Below are positions 38,247 through 50,074 of a stretch of DNA of 64,000 nt, piece after piece. A program made the position numbers and the translations under genes. The DNA is taken from contig JACDOX010000163.1 of assembly GCA_014549065.1 (NCBI GenBank), forward strand, positions 1,096,353 through 1,160,352, written 5' to 3'. Each line of letters begins with the position of its first letter. The first letter of the stretch is position 1. Under the pieces are notes generated by a model that searched no databases, was not told where the DNA came from, and saw nothing but the letters and a program-made list of their open reading frames with translations. The DNA comes from Cardinalis cardinalis (lineage: Eukaryota; Chordata; Aves; Passeriformes; Cardinalidae).

Positions 38247-41200
38247 CCCTCCAAATGCAACAGCTAATANAGAAGAGAGCCCCATGCAGAAATCAGATGA
38301 TTTGCTTCTTCAGCTCTTTTTTATCTCTCTGGGGAGAGCTCAGTGCTGCTGGTTGCNTTCTGCCAGCTCGGCAGGTTCAGCTGGAGCCGGCGGGCTCGGG
38401 GCTGTCCCTGTGCTTTGTTCAGCTCCATCCCAGGGGGTGTCTCTGTGCTGGGGACATCAGCCTCTGCACCTTCCTTCTCCTGGCTCTGAAGAGTAAACTC
38501 CTGGAACATGTGCTGTACACAGCTCTGGAAGGAGGAGAAGAAGCCAGTCAGCTTGTGCTCCTAGAAGCCTTACTTTATGTGAAGAAATAGTTTAAGGCTG
38601 TTGCTAAAACCCGTGGCCTTCCAGCCTGCACCTGGCCTCTGCCTGGCAATGCATCGTGCAGCGGGCGGTAAGAGCAGGGGCCCTCACCCCTGTGCTTGGG
38701 ACGCTCTTTTCTTCCTGCTCTTGCTGGGTTGATTCTTTCAGCTGCCCATCATTCAGGCACCATAAGGTAATGTAGCAGGTCTCTGCCAGAAAGCCTGAAA
38801 GAACTGTAATAGTTGTTGTTTGCAGTGTCTTAAACTTTTTCTAATTAATTTCCATTTTTTGTCCATTGGTTTTTGAACCCCTGTGGCATTTGTTTCTCAG
38901 CAGGACTTCTGAAATAGGCCAAATTTTACCTTACTTACCATTTATTTATCCAAATAATGATGAAGGCTTTTGTAAAAGCAATTTGTATCTGATCTTGGTG
39001 TATCATTCATAGCTTTCCTAAGGCTGAGTTTCCATGACAACTAATTAATAAAGATTAGCTTTTCTTATGGAGCGTAAGACTCAAGTACATCTTGTTTTGT
39101 GATGTAGATAATCTCTCGATCTTGTTTTGGAGACTGGGTCTTGTCACAGAGATGCCACAGGCAATCTGTTCTGATTTACAGCCAGACTTGGATGACCATT
39201 AGGGGTGAAATCTTTCAGACAGTTTTTATTTTCCCAGTTCTTGCATTTGTCCACTTGCTCATTTGTTTACCTGTCCTTGGCAGGTGAGAGTTCCACAGCC
39301 TCTTTTGGTTTGAAGGACAGAGAAGGAAAACACACTTTTAAACTTTTGTTAATTTTAAATTAGCTGAAGAACATTCTAGATCTACAGGCAAATTATGTTA
39401 TAACAAAGGTATTTAGTTGAAATACATGCAGCTATATTGCTAATAATATAAAAAGGTGTCATAATGCAGTGAAACATAATCCTTATATTTCCTTAAAATA
39501 ATTCTTAATCTATAACATACTTGCTATATCATTAAAAGGTATTATTGGAACTTCAAAACCAGGCTGGATTTTGAATTGCTTTCAGTACTAAGAAACAAAT
39601 ACCTAATTTCATACTTTTCTCAACTGTGAAGTTGCTGACAAGGCTGTTGTTTTTGTTTCATGGGAAAAGGGAAGACAGGGATCAAAGCTTCCTTATTCTT
39701 AAGGACTTTTATGATCAACTGNGCTTGGGCAACATCTGCTGTGTGTTTCAAACACTCTTGAGTGACATTTGCCTGAATGGGAACCCATTTGTTTTTTTGT
39801 AAGGGTGAGCCAGGGACAATCTGATGCTTTACAATTGATTTTGCTCAGATATTTGACCAAACTGAAACTCATTTTGTTTGCTAAATCAAAGAGTTTTAGC
39901 AGAGGAGGGCTTTAGATGAAATCAAAGATGGTGTGCTTCTATCACACAAGAATATAAGCTTTTTGTCCACGCATTTCTTGTCTTTCTGGATCAAAACTCA
40001 ACCAAACAAATAAGAATGTCTTAAGCCTTGGGTTTGATCTCCCTTTCTGTCTGTGCCTTACCTTTTTGAATCAGTGAAGTACTTCTTGGCAGCTCTTGAG
40101 GTTATGTCAATCCCATGTTAAGCCATGAGAAAATTCTCCCAGTGAAACCAGGGCAGGGCTATGTAAGAGTGGAGCAGCTCTCCAGTGACTACTCAAGAAT
40201 TACCTTCAGCAAAAGACTTTGCTTCATCTTGACTTCTGTCCCTCCTTATTGGGCGAAGCATTTTCACAAGTGAAATCCTTTTTACTGCTGACACTGAGTT
40301 CTAGACTTGTTGGTTTGGCTGCACCTTTCAGCAAGNCAGCAGGTACCTGGTGATGTGCTCACAACAGACTGAGCTGCATTTTATCTATCATAAACCCTTT
40401 GGCAAAAAGCTAGCCTTAAAAAGATATGAAAAAATCTCTCCTGAATAGATTTATTTTATCCTTCCTTTGAAAGAGCAGGCTTTCTCACTAGGCTTGCAAG
40501 CAATAAGCAAGACCTGACTGATAAAACACTTTTCCACATGGTCTCCCTGCAGCCATTCAGTGCTGCATCCTATTTGCATGAACAGTGCCAAGTACATTGG
40601 CGCCCTACAAATGAGGAGCAGGCCCTTCAAAGCTGAGACATGAGCCAAGACCACCCACATTTAGGAGGAAACCTGTATTTGCAAGCTGGAAATGAGCTGA
40701 TGCAGCATATGTCATCATGGGGCAGTGCATTGGGCAGAANGGTGATAATGTGGAAGCTGGCCTGGAAGGCAGTGGGGAATGGGACTGTGAGAAATCCATG
40801 GNGAATCATGTCATTAACTGTAGCAAACTTGCCGAATTCTCAGCATCTCTTTGCTAATACATCAAATTCACTCTCTGCTTCTTTGTATCAGTATTTAGAC
40901 ACTACCAATAAGCAACTGAGGAGTAGCCAGGGTTGCCTTTGTGCAGATGAGCACAGCTGGATTGTGTCCTGCAGGGTCAGGTGAAGCTCCANTCCAGAAA
41001 CTGTTCTAGCCCTGGGTTTTGGGACAGGACTGATGCCAGGGGGATGCCCTGGCGGCTGCAGGGAGGATGCCATGAAGAACAGCTGCAATACTAGAGAGAG
41101 AGCAGGGCTAATCAGCACCCAAACCTGTACCCACCCCAGGGCAGGGCAGCAACAAATCTGCTTTTACTTCCAGCTGCACCTTGGATGGATGATGCTCCAG

Positions 41201-44200
41201 CCTGTCTCATTCCCTGCTGTGCTCTCATTGCCTAAGCAACACCTCTAAAATCCCTCACTGGCCTGCTAAATATTTGCATGTCTTGCCAGGAAAATTAGAT
41301 GTCAGTGTAGAACACNATTATCCTACAGGGAATTTAACCCCTCATTTATCTTGAACTTCACTTGTGGAACTGCAGTGCAAATAGTGGCAAATGGTCTGTC
41401 AGTCAGTTCTGTTTGTTCTGGGTTTGTGACACTGGGTCTGAGCTGATGCTCTGTGAGCTGTCACTTGAAAATACATGAATTCTACTTTTGCTTCACAGTG
41501 CCAGTGACTGTCATCCTCCTGTTTCCCTCCCTCACACTTTCTGTTTCTCTTTTGATACATCTCTGCTGTTTTAAGGGCAAACTTTCCACATGTTTTTGAC
41601 TCTAGGAATTTGGTGTTTCAAAGGAATTGACACCGGTGCTTTGTGCAAAGAACCGCTAGATCTGAGATTGATGTGCAAGGTCAGAGATTGCTTTCTGAGT
41701 AAGAAATGTGCAGGAAATGTTTTTTGTTCAAGATTATGTTCACTGCTGTTCTGGAGAGCTCATTCCCAATATTTTGCACTGGAAATTTTACAGAGTTAGA
41801 AGTTCTGCATCAGATTAGTTAGAAGAGAGGCTTTTTCTCATTTTGTAGATGAGTGTACTTATCCTGCCTTTTCTTATGATGAGAGATACATAACTCCTCC
41901 AGCTTTAAGTATTTTAGACTTTTGGAATGTGTCCTGCTTCTTTATACAGGGACCTTTTTTCAGTCTGACCAGTTTCTTGAACAGAAGTAAATACACAGTT
42001 TTGGGCATGAGGAACTAATGCAAGGTTGAAGTACAGAAAGCATCTGTAGGCACAAGTATCTTGCTGGTATGAAATTTGACCCAAAGTTTGTTAAGAAAGA
42101 ACAATTTCTCCTGCTGAACTATTTAGACAATCTACATATGATTTTCAAAAGAGACTATTTTCAGCAGTGGGGGATTAACAGGCTTCATTTCTATGCTTGG
42201 TTCATTCTCAGAGTGAATTTATGAACGGCCTAAATTATTTAAACATAAAAAACTTTGACATTAATCACGACAAACAGCAAATATAAAAATTGCCAAGTGT
42301 TCAGTATCAGCACCAATTGTTTTCTTCTGCAGGTCTGGCACCTCACATGTTATCTCACCCTTCAGAATACCCTGTGCTTGCAAACAGGTCCCCAGATCCC
42401 CTGAATCCTCAGGACATCCTCCTCCCCTGAGGGCAGGGAGGAGCTGGATCAGGCCCTTGGCACTGGTGCTGCTCCTGGGTGCTGGGACCACCTGAATATG
42501 GGAGCACAGAATATGGGCATGTGGAGCAGGGGCCNTTGGGCAAAAGGTCTTTGAAGGAAAACATCTTTTTCTTATGCATTCTTGTTCAGCACTGCTAAAT
42601 CTAACTGATGTAATTATCAACATTTAAAAATGTATTTATCGTCTTTAAAATAGCAGCATATTTGCAGGTTTTCACAGGTAATATTCATGGAAAAGTTTGA
42701 CATTGACAATGGAATTTCTCTATCCCACTGTTTTTTCTGAAGGAGACTTTTAATCATGGAAGTAGAATAACCTTTGCTCTCTGAGAACAGTATTCATCCT
42801 ATTCCAGTCGTTCTCATAAATGAAGCTTTCAAGAAAGAAGAAATAAGACTTTTAATTCTGAATCAATAGGGACCTTTTTTGCCCCAAAAGTAAGGGGAAC
42901 AAAACACAAGGCTGTATTCTTGCAAGTGGGATACTATTAAACCCCACTGAAGCAAGAATTCAGCCTTGGAAACAACTGAACCTTTTCAGATCTTGCTCTT
43001 AGTCACTTTCAGTCTTTGATATAGAGGTATAACATTATTTTAAAATTATCTGTAAATGTAAGGGCTTGTTGTACAATATACACACTATACAATGTGTACA
43101 TTGTATATTTAAGCTGATTTCAGGAGAGTTATTTTTTACCATGCTCTTGGAGAACAAGTCCCCAGACTCTGTAAAGGAAAACTTCAAAACTGTAATAATC
43201 TATAGGAAGAAAGGGAAAAAATTGAAAACTGTATTTAACTGCTTAAAATTATCAGAACNTTGTGTTTCCCTGTGCTGGCTTGTGTACATGTTGTACTGGT
43301 GTGTTACCAGTTTATTGGTGTCTATCCCTAAGGCAGAAGCTGCTCTGATAAAGTGTGATGTTGGTACTCTGCCCCTTTGGGATTTCCAATTTATGCCTGC
43401 ACAAAAGGCACAATGAGTTCACCCTCCTTGAAAAGCTTTGTCTCCTTGGCAGCACCAAAGGAGGAAAAGGTGTTGGGAACGCCTTTACAAGCAGAGAGCT
43501 GCTCTGCTTCTGCACATTCTGCTGCAGCCAAGCTTTGGGGTGACTGTGCCCTCTCTTCTTGCTGAATCATGGCACAGGGCTGGATANTCCAGCCAGCCTT
43601 TTCCTGCATGGACAGGAACCAGTGGGCCAGTTCTGACTCTGGTGATCACTGAGATGGTTATAAATAGGGTAAATGTAAAAGAGGCTCTGATGTTTTGAGC
43701 AGCAGAGGACACTGAATCTACTTGTTGCTTTTGAATAATATGAAGGGGGCTCTGACTACAGATATTTCATGGGTGTTTGAATAGCAGATCATGCTCTTCA
43801 GGTACCTGCTTTAGGTCATCTTTCTCTTTTTGCTGCATAGACAAACAGCTTTATCAAAGATGACTTTTGCATGCTGCTTGTTATCAAGCATATCCCTGCA
43901 GGTGATGCCTGTAAAGGTTTTCACCTATATGAAGTCCCTGTGGCTTAAAACATAACAGGGTTGGTAAAAGAGTTCTACTTGAAAAGCAATGGCTGCATTT
44001 GTTTTATGTCTAGATCNTTGCTCAAAGTGAGAAGCTCCAATATGCTCAGTGCCTTTTATTCTGTTGCAAAAAAAGTTCTGTGTTCCTCCTCTGACTTTAA
44101 GACTCTCAATTACTTTTGCCAAGAACAGTGTATTAAACTGCTGGCTCCTAATCCAGATAGCTTAAAGACAGGTCCTTAGAGGACACAGTGCACATGTGCT

Positions 44201-45947
44201 GGAGTTTGATGTACCAATTTGTATGTCTTGGTCATGCTTTTCAGAGGCCCACAGACAACCTGGCCTCAGTTTTGCAGCTCTGTGAGCTGGAAGTGTGTGA
44301 CACATTTCTGTCAGGGAATCTCCAGAGAGGTGCTGCCATAAAGCTGAATCTGAACTGGTGTGCCCTGACTGTAACCCAGACAAGTGATGCACAACTATTG
44401 GCACACACCACACATGGAGATGAACATGAAGTTCATCCTATGAAGTTTGGTACAGAAATGTAAGCTAACTAACAGAAAGCACTGACAGGACTTGTATCTG
44501 AATTTCCTCTTCCCTCCACTTTGAAACTGAAGAAAACAGTGGAATAATGTGATGTTTGGATTTTCATTTTTAGATTACTCCTTGAACTGTTTGGATTTTC
44601 CAGTCAAAACCAAGGCAGTGGCAGCCCAGCTGCCAGAGGGAAACCTTGAGTGGGAGGTGNTATCCTGTTTAGGAGTGTATCAGCTGCCTGTGTCCTTTGG
44701 GTACAATTAATTTTATCCTTTTGCAGTCATCTTCCTTGCTCTGTTCCTGTTGTCAGGGGTATTGTGGAGGTCTTTTAGGACAGCAAGGTGTTCTCAGTGT
44801 GGCCCCTCCACTTACAGACAGCTCCCTGTGTCTATTCTGAGTGGTTTGTGAAGTGGGATGGTGAGAGGATGGATAAGTGGACTCATTCTGGGTATAATGA
44901 GGTTTTAGCTGTTGGGGAATTGATTGGTTACAAACGTTAGTNATTTCAGTATGACATAGTAGTAAATATTGGATAGGAGGTGATTCTTGGTGTTGCTCTG
45001 AGGAGCTGCTGTGGTGACCCTGATTGATAGAAGTTGCAGGGCCATATTGGTACATTAAACTAGCAGAGGCTACTTGGAGTAATCTACAAAATGCAACAGC
45101 TGGGACATAATGGCCTCTGCTTGGAACAGGAGAAACTGCCACTGAACAGCATCACTGATGGATCACTGCAGGAAAACAGAACTGTTTATAGGGTTGTGGA
45201 AATGTCAGACTTTTCGAGGAAGGATACACTAGAGACCAAATATAACCCTATGGGTGTTTTTGTTTAGCCTGATCTTTTAAAAACACTATAGAGAAAACAG
45301 GCAGATGCTTCCTTTCTGCTTTGGTAAATATGGTAAAACCAGGTAATATGTTGGCATAGCTGCACTTCTGGAACTCATTTCTGCATAGCAAAACCACCCT
45401 TCCTGCAGGAAAACTAGAGGGACAGCCCATTTCTGCCAGTCAAGGCANTAGATAGGAATCTGGTCTTAAATCCTGATGGAAGAGTGTCCCACATGGCAGC
45501 TGCCCAGACACAGTTAATCAAATAGCTTATTAGCACCATCATGGTGATCAAGCAGCTGATTTGACACGGAGCAATAGGCTGAAACTTTGAGTTTTGTTTT
45601 GGAGCTTAGAGAAGCTGTGAAAAAGCAAAAAAAAAGAGAATAGTTTGGAGGGGATCCAGGGGAAGAGTGAGAGACAGGAAGTATCAGCTTTAGCTGCTCT
45701 GGGTTGAAGCCAGAGGAAGAGGTACTGTTACAGTGCCTCCCTTGTGCCAGAGAGCAGGGGTTTGTGTGTGTGTCAGCCCATTCCTGAGGAAAGCACTGCA
45801 GAGCTGGGTGTGAACTGTGTGTACCTGTGCAAGAGGAATGATGACTGACAAAAATGTTGGAGTGGTAAAAACGGTGCTGAGTTGGCTTTGGCTGCAGAGC
45901 TGTCCCTTGGGTTGTGATGGAGCCCTGCAATCCCAGCCACTGGGCAT
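38247..45947. other. Unique-looking non-genic sequence between the two inverted LTRs
   Basis: No gag, pro, pol or env remnant and no host exon could be recognised between the LTR copies, so this is not the inside of a provirus. A moderately GC-rich segment at about 38,360-38,660 ends with GGGCGGTAAGAG, a good donor-like string, but no coding exon precedes it. At 43,086-43,107 there is a 22-nt palindrome of two 10-base arms around a central GT (TATACAATGT...). The rest shows only short chance frames. Confidence 0.5.
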
Positions 45948-46202
45948 GTGGTTTGCCTTGGGGCTCCTAACTCCCTCAGGATGCCTGAGGAAAAGCTTCT
46001 GTTACTTTATGACTTCCTGCTGCCAGTCACAGCTGGTACAACAGGCACAGTGCAAGAAAAGAACAAGGCTGGGTTTGCCCATGAGCATGTTTTTGGTTTG
46101 GATTTTTCTCCAATAATAGAAAAGGATATTCCTGCTGCTGATAAATTACTGGAAACCGAAGACTACATAGACTTTTACTTGGAAGACCTACAAAAGAAGT
46201 GA
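45948..46202 (+). CDS. Unassigned open frame, possible terminal coding exon
   Basis: An open frame of 84 codons ends at a TGA at 46,200-46,202. Two features make it stand out from the chance frames around it. First, a plausible 3' splice site precedes the inner part: a CTAAC branch-like string near 45,966, then CTCCCTCAG ending at 45,979, after which the frame reads on through an ATG at 45,981. A second AG with a pyrimidine-rich lead ends at 46,032. Second, the C-terminal half has ordinary protein composition, ending with the acidic/aromatic tail DYIDFYLEDLQKK. I do not recognise the family, and no upstream exon was found. It could be the last exon of a gene whose other exons are far away, a decayed retrocopy, or chance. 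No canonical AATAAA follows within about 200 bp (AATACA occurs at about 46,337). Confidence 0.25.
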   Translation: MVCLGAPNSLRMPEEKLLLLYDFLLPVTAGTTGTVQEKNKAGFAHEHVFGLDFSPIIEKDIPAADKLLETEDYIDFYLEDLQKK

Positions 46203-46989
46203 ATCTGTCAGAGAAGTTGAGGAAGTGTTTTCTGGAGTACTGTTGCATAATCTTGCATGTTTTTACATGCTGTATTTTGACATACACTGTGCTTTAGATG
46301 ATTATTACCCTGTGTCGGATTTCAACTTTATGCCCAATACAATTCACCTGGAGTTGAATGTTGGAGCAAGTGAAATTCTGCCAAATCACTTGTGACTTGC
46401 ACAGATCTAGTCCAAAGCTGTTTCCCTTCTACCAAGCCCCATCCTTCAGTATGTCAGAAAACTTCATCTCTTTTACTCTTTTGGAGGGGAAGTTATTATC
46501 TCTCAGTAAAAAATAGCTGGGGTATTTGGGGAGAAAACCAGATACCCAGTCCCCTTTGTCAGCCCTGACTGGGGAAGTCTGGCTGCCCACCTTCCTTTGC
46601 CTTACATCTGTTCCCCAAGCAGCAATAATAAACATCAGGATTTGAGAGCAGTGGGATTCTGAGGATGTGCTCTGCCCTGGAAGCAAAGCTGTGCAGCAGC
46701 TGCTTCTGGCCAAGCTGGCTTTGGGAGCTGTATGTGCTCACCTCTGCTGGGAGGCAGCTCCAGTGTGGTGCAGCTTGGAGCTAAGGAACCCCTTGGAGAC
46801 TGAGTGAGCATTGGGCTGGGTGGGAGCAGTCCCTGCTCAGCCTTCTAATCTGATGTCCCCCTGTGGGTCACAGTTCCCTGTGAAAACCCAACGAGGGATC
46901 TTTGTTGACTTTTCTTTTCTAGGACCAGGGATATTACAGTCCTGTTTCATAAGGTCTGTAAATTTGTCTGTGAAATTTTATGAGGTGAC
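46203..46989. other. Non-genic sequence
   Basis: The stretch holds the possible 3' UTR of the frame ending at 46,202 and otherwise nothing recognisable. Chance frames only. Confidence 0.45.
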
Positions 46990-47195
46990 TGACTTCCTTC
47001 TCAGCTGTGAGGGTGGTGAGGCCCCAGCACAGGGTACCAGAGAAGCTGGGCATGTCCCCTTCCAAAACGTGTTCAAGGCAGGTTGGATGGGGCTGGGAGC
47101 AACCTGGTCCAGTGGGTGACATCCCTGCCCGTGGCAGGGGAGCTGGAACTGGATGATCTTTAANNTCTGACCCAAACCTTTCAATGATTCTGTAG
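46990..47195 (+). mobile_element. CR1 LINE 3' end (plus)
   Basis: Classic avian CR1 tail in sense orientation: TGTGAGGGTGGTGAGGC, then CCAGAGAAGCTG, GTTCAAGGCAGGTTGGATGG, GAGCAACCTGGTCCAGTGGG, CCCTGCCCGTGGCAGGGGAG, GAACTGGATGATCTTTAA, and the terminal CAATGATTCTGTAG. It is 5'-truncated, as most CR1 copies are, and too short to encode anything. The only double N in the window (47,164-47,165) lies in the variable region just before the tail. Confidence 0.92.
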
Positions 47196-48262
47196 TTCCT
47201 CTATCTACTTTCCTTGGCCTCCTGAAGGGAGAAAATCTGTGAATTCAGGACAACAGCTCCCTTTCCCTAGTGGGCTGGTCTCATTCCACNCATAAAGTGT
47301 GAGCCTTTTTGTGTGTGCAGGAAGGTTCTGCCTGCCTCTGTAGGGGGGGAACCATGCTGCTGTCTTTGCCCTCTGGAATCTACTCTGGGGTTCTCAAAAA
47401 CTTGCTATGGCCAGGGCTTACATTAATTTGTTCCTGTCTGTGCATGGATTGTATTGTACTACTGATTGGTACTATTCTAGTAATGACAAAACCTGAGTCT
47501 AACCAGAAAAAGCAAAATATAGAACAGAGTAAGTTCAAGTACCTAAGTTCTGGCAGGCCAAGAGCCCTCATGTCTCTGTAAGAGCCTCCCAGGACTTCCA
47601 GGGGTGATGAAAAGCTGACACCTCCTCAGCATGAAGAAGGCTGGGAGAACACTAGCCTGGCAGCTGAACAGGGACTGAAGAGTTACCTGATTCACTGCAG
47701 GAGGGGAGCAAAGGAGCCTGAGGTGGCCTGGTATGAGACAGANTAGGGATAAGGAAAATAGAGACATTTAGGGAAGAACAGGTGAGGTGAGGTCTAGAGA
47801 GCCTAGAGCAGCTCCTCCCTGCCTGGGAGGGGGGAGGAGGATAAAGAAAGGATTGAGTGCCTGGTGTGACAGAAGGAGCCTTTCTCCTTCTGTTTGTCTT
47901 CTCATACCCTGGAACAGCTCTGTCTCTGTGGGGGGATGGCTGGTTCTAGAAAGCTTGTGCTTTCCCCTGGGAGGGGCAAAAAGAGCAGGTTGAACTATGC
48001 TTAATAGCTTCAATAAACAGGTTTTCCACTCAGGAGGTTCCATCTGGAGCAAGCCAAGATAGGCTAAGATAGGATTGACTCTTGAGCATTTCCATGCATC
48101 GTCAGGCTGTCAGGTGGAGAGCCATCGAGTCCTGCAGGGACCCCAGNGTGGGGACACAGCTGAGCTCTGTGTGAGAGGGACAGGAACTGTTCACAGTCAG
48201 TGTTGGCTTCCTTTTCCTCTTTGGTCTAGAGCTCAGGTAGGGGAGGGGAAGCCTTTCAGGAG
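47196..48262. other. Non-genic sequence between the CR1 tail and LTR copy B
   Basis: No gene recognised. Purine-rich tracts are present (for example AGGGGAGGGGAAG at about 48,239-48,251), the last of them just left of the LTR. It is separated from the LTR by about 11 bases, so it is not a clear polypurine tract of a 3' LTR. Confidence 0.45.
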
Positions 48263-48803
48263 TGTTATAGATGGATAATGAAATGATTGGCTCTTGCAAT
48301 TGAAAGATAACTACTGTGTGAATATTAATAAAAGCTTTAGTGATGTANAGTTATGTTACTGTAGTTCAGATGTCCTCTGCTCTCCCCACAGTTCCCTTTC
48401 CCCCTGCATTGTTGCCATCANACAGCCTGGGCTNTCCAGGACAGGTACAAAGAAGCTGCACAGGTGTCCCTTGCATGGGGCAGGTGNGAATGGAAAAGCT
48501 TGGGGGTGCTCAGGGNGTGGGCANGGCAACACCTGAGCTCCAATGCAGTCACAAGAAAGCAGTTTGCACTGATAAATGGCAAAGAAGAGCTGCCTGACAG
48601 ACTCTGGGAGGGGCCAGGGCTGGCTGGTGCAACCCCAGGGGTGTAAAACACTGAGCATCCATCTTGAAGGGCACTGGCCATGTGGTGTGCATGAGGGGCA
48701 GCTCCCAGCGCTGCAGCCTTTTCCTTATGTAGTCCTTCATTGTATTTTTGTTAAGGTTTAATAAACCTCTTTAAATTTTCAAAGTGAGCAGCTGTCTCTC
48801 ACA
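48263..48803 (+). mobile_element. Solo LTR of a songbird endogenous retrovirus (copy B, 541 bp)
   Basis: The element begins TGTTATAGATGG and ends TCTCACA, with a polyadenylation signal AATAAA at 48,760-48,765 about 40 bp before its end. GGAG flanks it on both sides (48,259-48,262 and 48,804-48,807), a possible 4-bp target duplication. It has the same length as inverted copy A at 37,706-38,246. All 13 visible differences lie in the outer parts; positions 48,391-48,737 match copy A completely apart from Ns. Six Ns lie within 177 bp (48,348-48,524), far above the window average, and in each case copy A supplies an ordinary base. Confidence 0.87.
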
Positions 48804-49047
48804 GGAGGGAAATACAGTGTGCATGATATTAGGTCTGAAATGTTCTCCAGAGGTTCTGATCCTATAAATTTCAAATGTGTATGCAGGTGCTGGAAAATTC
48901 TTATCTAAGTAGCCTGAATCTCTTTTATGTCTGAATTGTTGGCTGGAGTCCTTGCACTGCTGTTGAACTTGGGAGTGAGATTTCTNGCATGTCTGAGGCT
49001 GGCTACAGGATTTTTCCTTCTTGGTACCACACAGTTCTAGGATNAGT
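48804..49047. other. Short spacer between LTR copy B and the nested LTR pair
   Basis: Unique-looking sequence of 244 bp with no frame or repeat recognised. Confidence 0.4.
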
Positions 49048-49594
49048 TGTGAAAAACGNCAATCACTTGTTTTTTAAAATTTTAAAAGTTTAATAGTAAT
49101 AAAATGGTTATAAAAATAGTAATACAATTAGAGTAATAATAATTTGGACAATTTGAATTAGGACAATATGAGACAATAGACACAAAGAGTTACAGACAGT
49201 CTGGGTACCTTTTTCTGGGCAGCACAAGCCTGAAAAGGGACCCAGTTAACAGAGGATTAACCCTTAAAAACAACAGCCTGTTGCATATTCATACACTTNA
49301 TACATGATACATAAATTCTATTCAAACACAGGATTTTGTTTGGTCAGTGTCAACTTGTTTCTCTGAACCCTGACGGCGTCGTCCTGGCCGAGCAAGGCAG
49401 GAAGAAGTTCATTTCCACTGACAATGGAGCAATAAATTCTCGTTCTCTGAAAGATCTGGGTGTCCTGTGGCTGCTATCTCGCTGCGAGTCCTTTCTTTAG
49501 AAAAAAGAGTATCCTACAAGGCATAGTTTCTATTTTAACCTTATGTTATAACCTAAAACTATATTTAAGACACTACTTCGGAGAATTAATACAG

Positions 49595-49973
49595 CATAAC
49601 TGTGGTAGTGTTCAGGAGGGTTTCGAGGATGAGAGAGAGACGAGAGCTTTGACTCTATTAGAAGGCTTGATTTATTATCTTATTATATATATGTATTATA
49701 TTATAAAGAGAAAAGGAAAGGGGAGAAGGTTTCTCCCAGAGGCTGCTAAGCTAAGAATAGAATAGAATAGAATGCACAACAACAGAGCTCTGCCTCAGAG
49801 AACTCAGTCTTTCATTGGCCATGAACTATAAACACCCAGGATGGACCAATCACAGATGCACCTGTTTGCATTCCACAGCAGCAGATAACCATTGTTTACA
49901 TTTGTCGCTGAAACTGCAGCTCTCAGAAATCCTAAGAAAGGATTTCTCATGAAAGATGTCTGCGACACATAAC
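49595..49973. repeat. 6-bp target site duplication CATAAC around the nested LTR
   Basis: CATAAC occurs at 49,595-49,600 directly before the inner LTR and again at 49,968-49,973 directly after it. Removing the insert and one copy rejoins the outer LTR as ACAGCATAACTTCCTAACAC, which reads as continuous LTR sequence. A 6-bp duplication is typical of class II (beta/alpha-like, ERVK-type) retroviral integration. Confidence 0.93.
49601..49967 (-). mobile_element. Nested class II (ERVK-type) solo LTR, 367 bp
   Basis: On the minus strand it starts TGTCGCAGACATC and ends ACACTACCACA, so it has TG...CA ends. It contains CCAAT-type motifs (GATTGGTCC and GGCCAATGAAAG), a TTTATAG TATA-like string between them, a small (AGAAT)n run at 49,752-49,774, and AATAAATCAAGCC as the polyadenylation region (about 49,670 on the plus strand). 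A perfect 6-bp CATAAC duplication flanks it inside the 49,048-50,046 LTR, giving the order of insertion. With no internal genes it is a solo LTR left by recombination. Its minus-strand frame (part of 49,804-50,133) is LTR sequence and not a gene. Confidence 0.93.
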
Positions 49974-50074
49974 TTCCTAACACAACACACATAATATTCA
50001 TTTGAATATTTGCGAAAAGCCAATCATAAAACACGCGTTTTTCACAACAGAATTTTACTGTGTCAGAATAATCC

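Larger units (their letters stand above)
49048..50046 (-). mobile_element. Solo LTR of a songbird ERV, interrupted by a nested LTR
   Basis: The ends TGTGAAAAACGN (49,048) and GCGTTTTTCACA (to 50,046) form an inverted repeat of 11-12 bp with TG...CA termini. The body matches, as I remember it, a common songbird LTR with strings such as CCTGACGGCGTCGTCCTGGC and CTATCTCGCTGCGAGTCC. Without the 367-bp insert and one 6-bp duplication it would be 626 bp. A CTATTAAACTTTT stretch on the minus strand near 49,090 could serve as its polyadenylation signal. No target duplication is obvious outside it, and an N at 49,044 obscures the left flank. No internal retroviral genes are attached. It is older than the element inserted in it. 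Confidence 0.85.

Noticed and set aside
38247..48262. A provirus between the two matching LTRs
   Set aside because: The LTRs are in opposite orientation, nothing resembling gag, pol or env lies between them, and copy B has its own possible GGAG duplication. Two solo LTRs are simpler.
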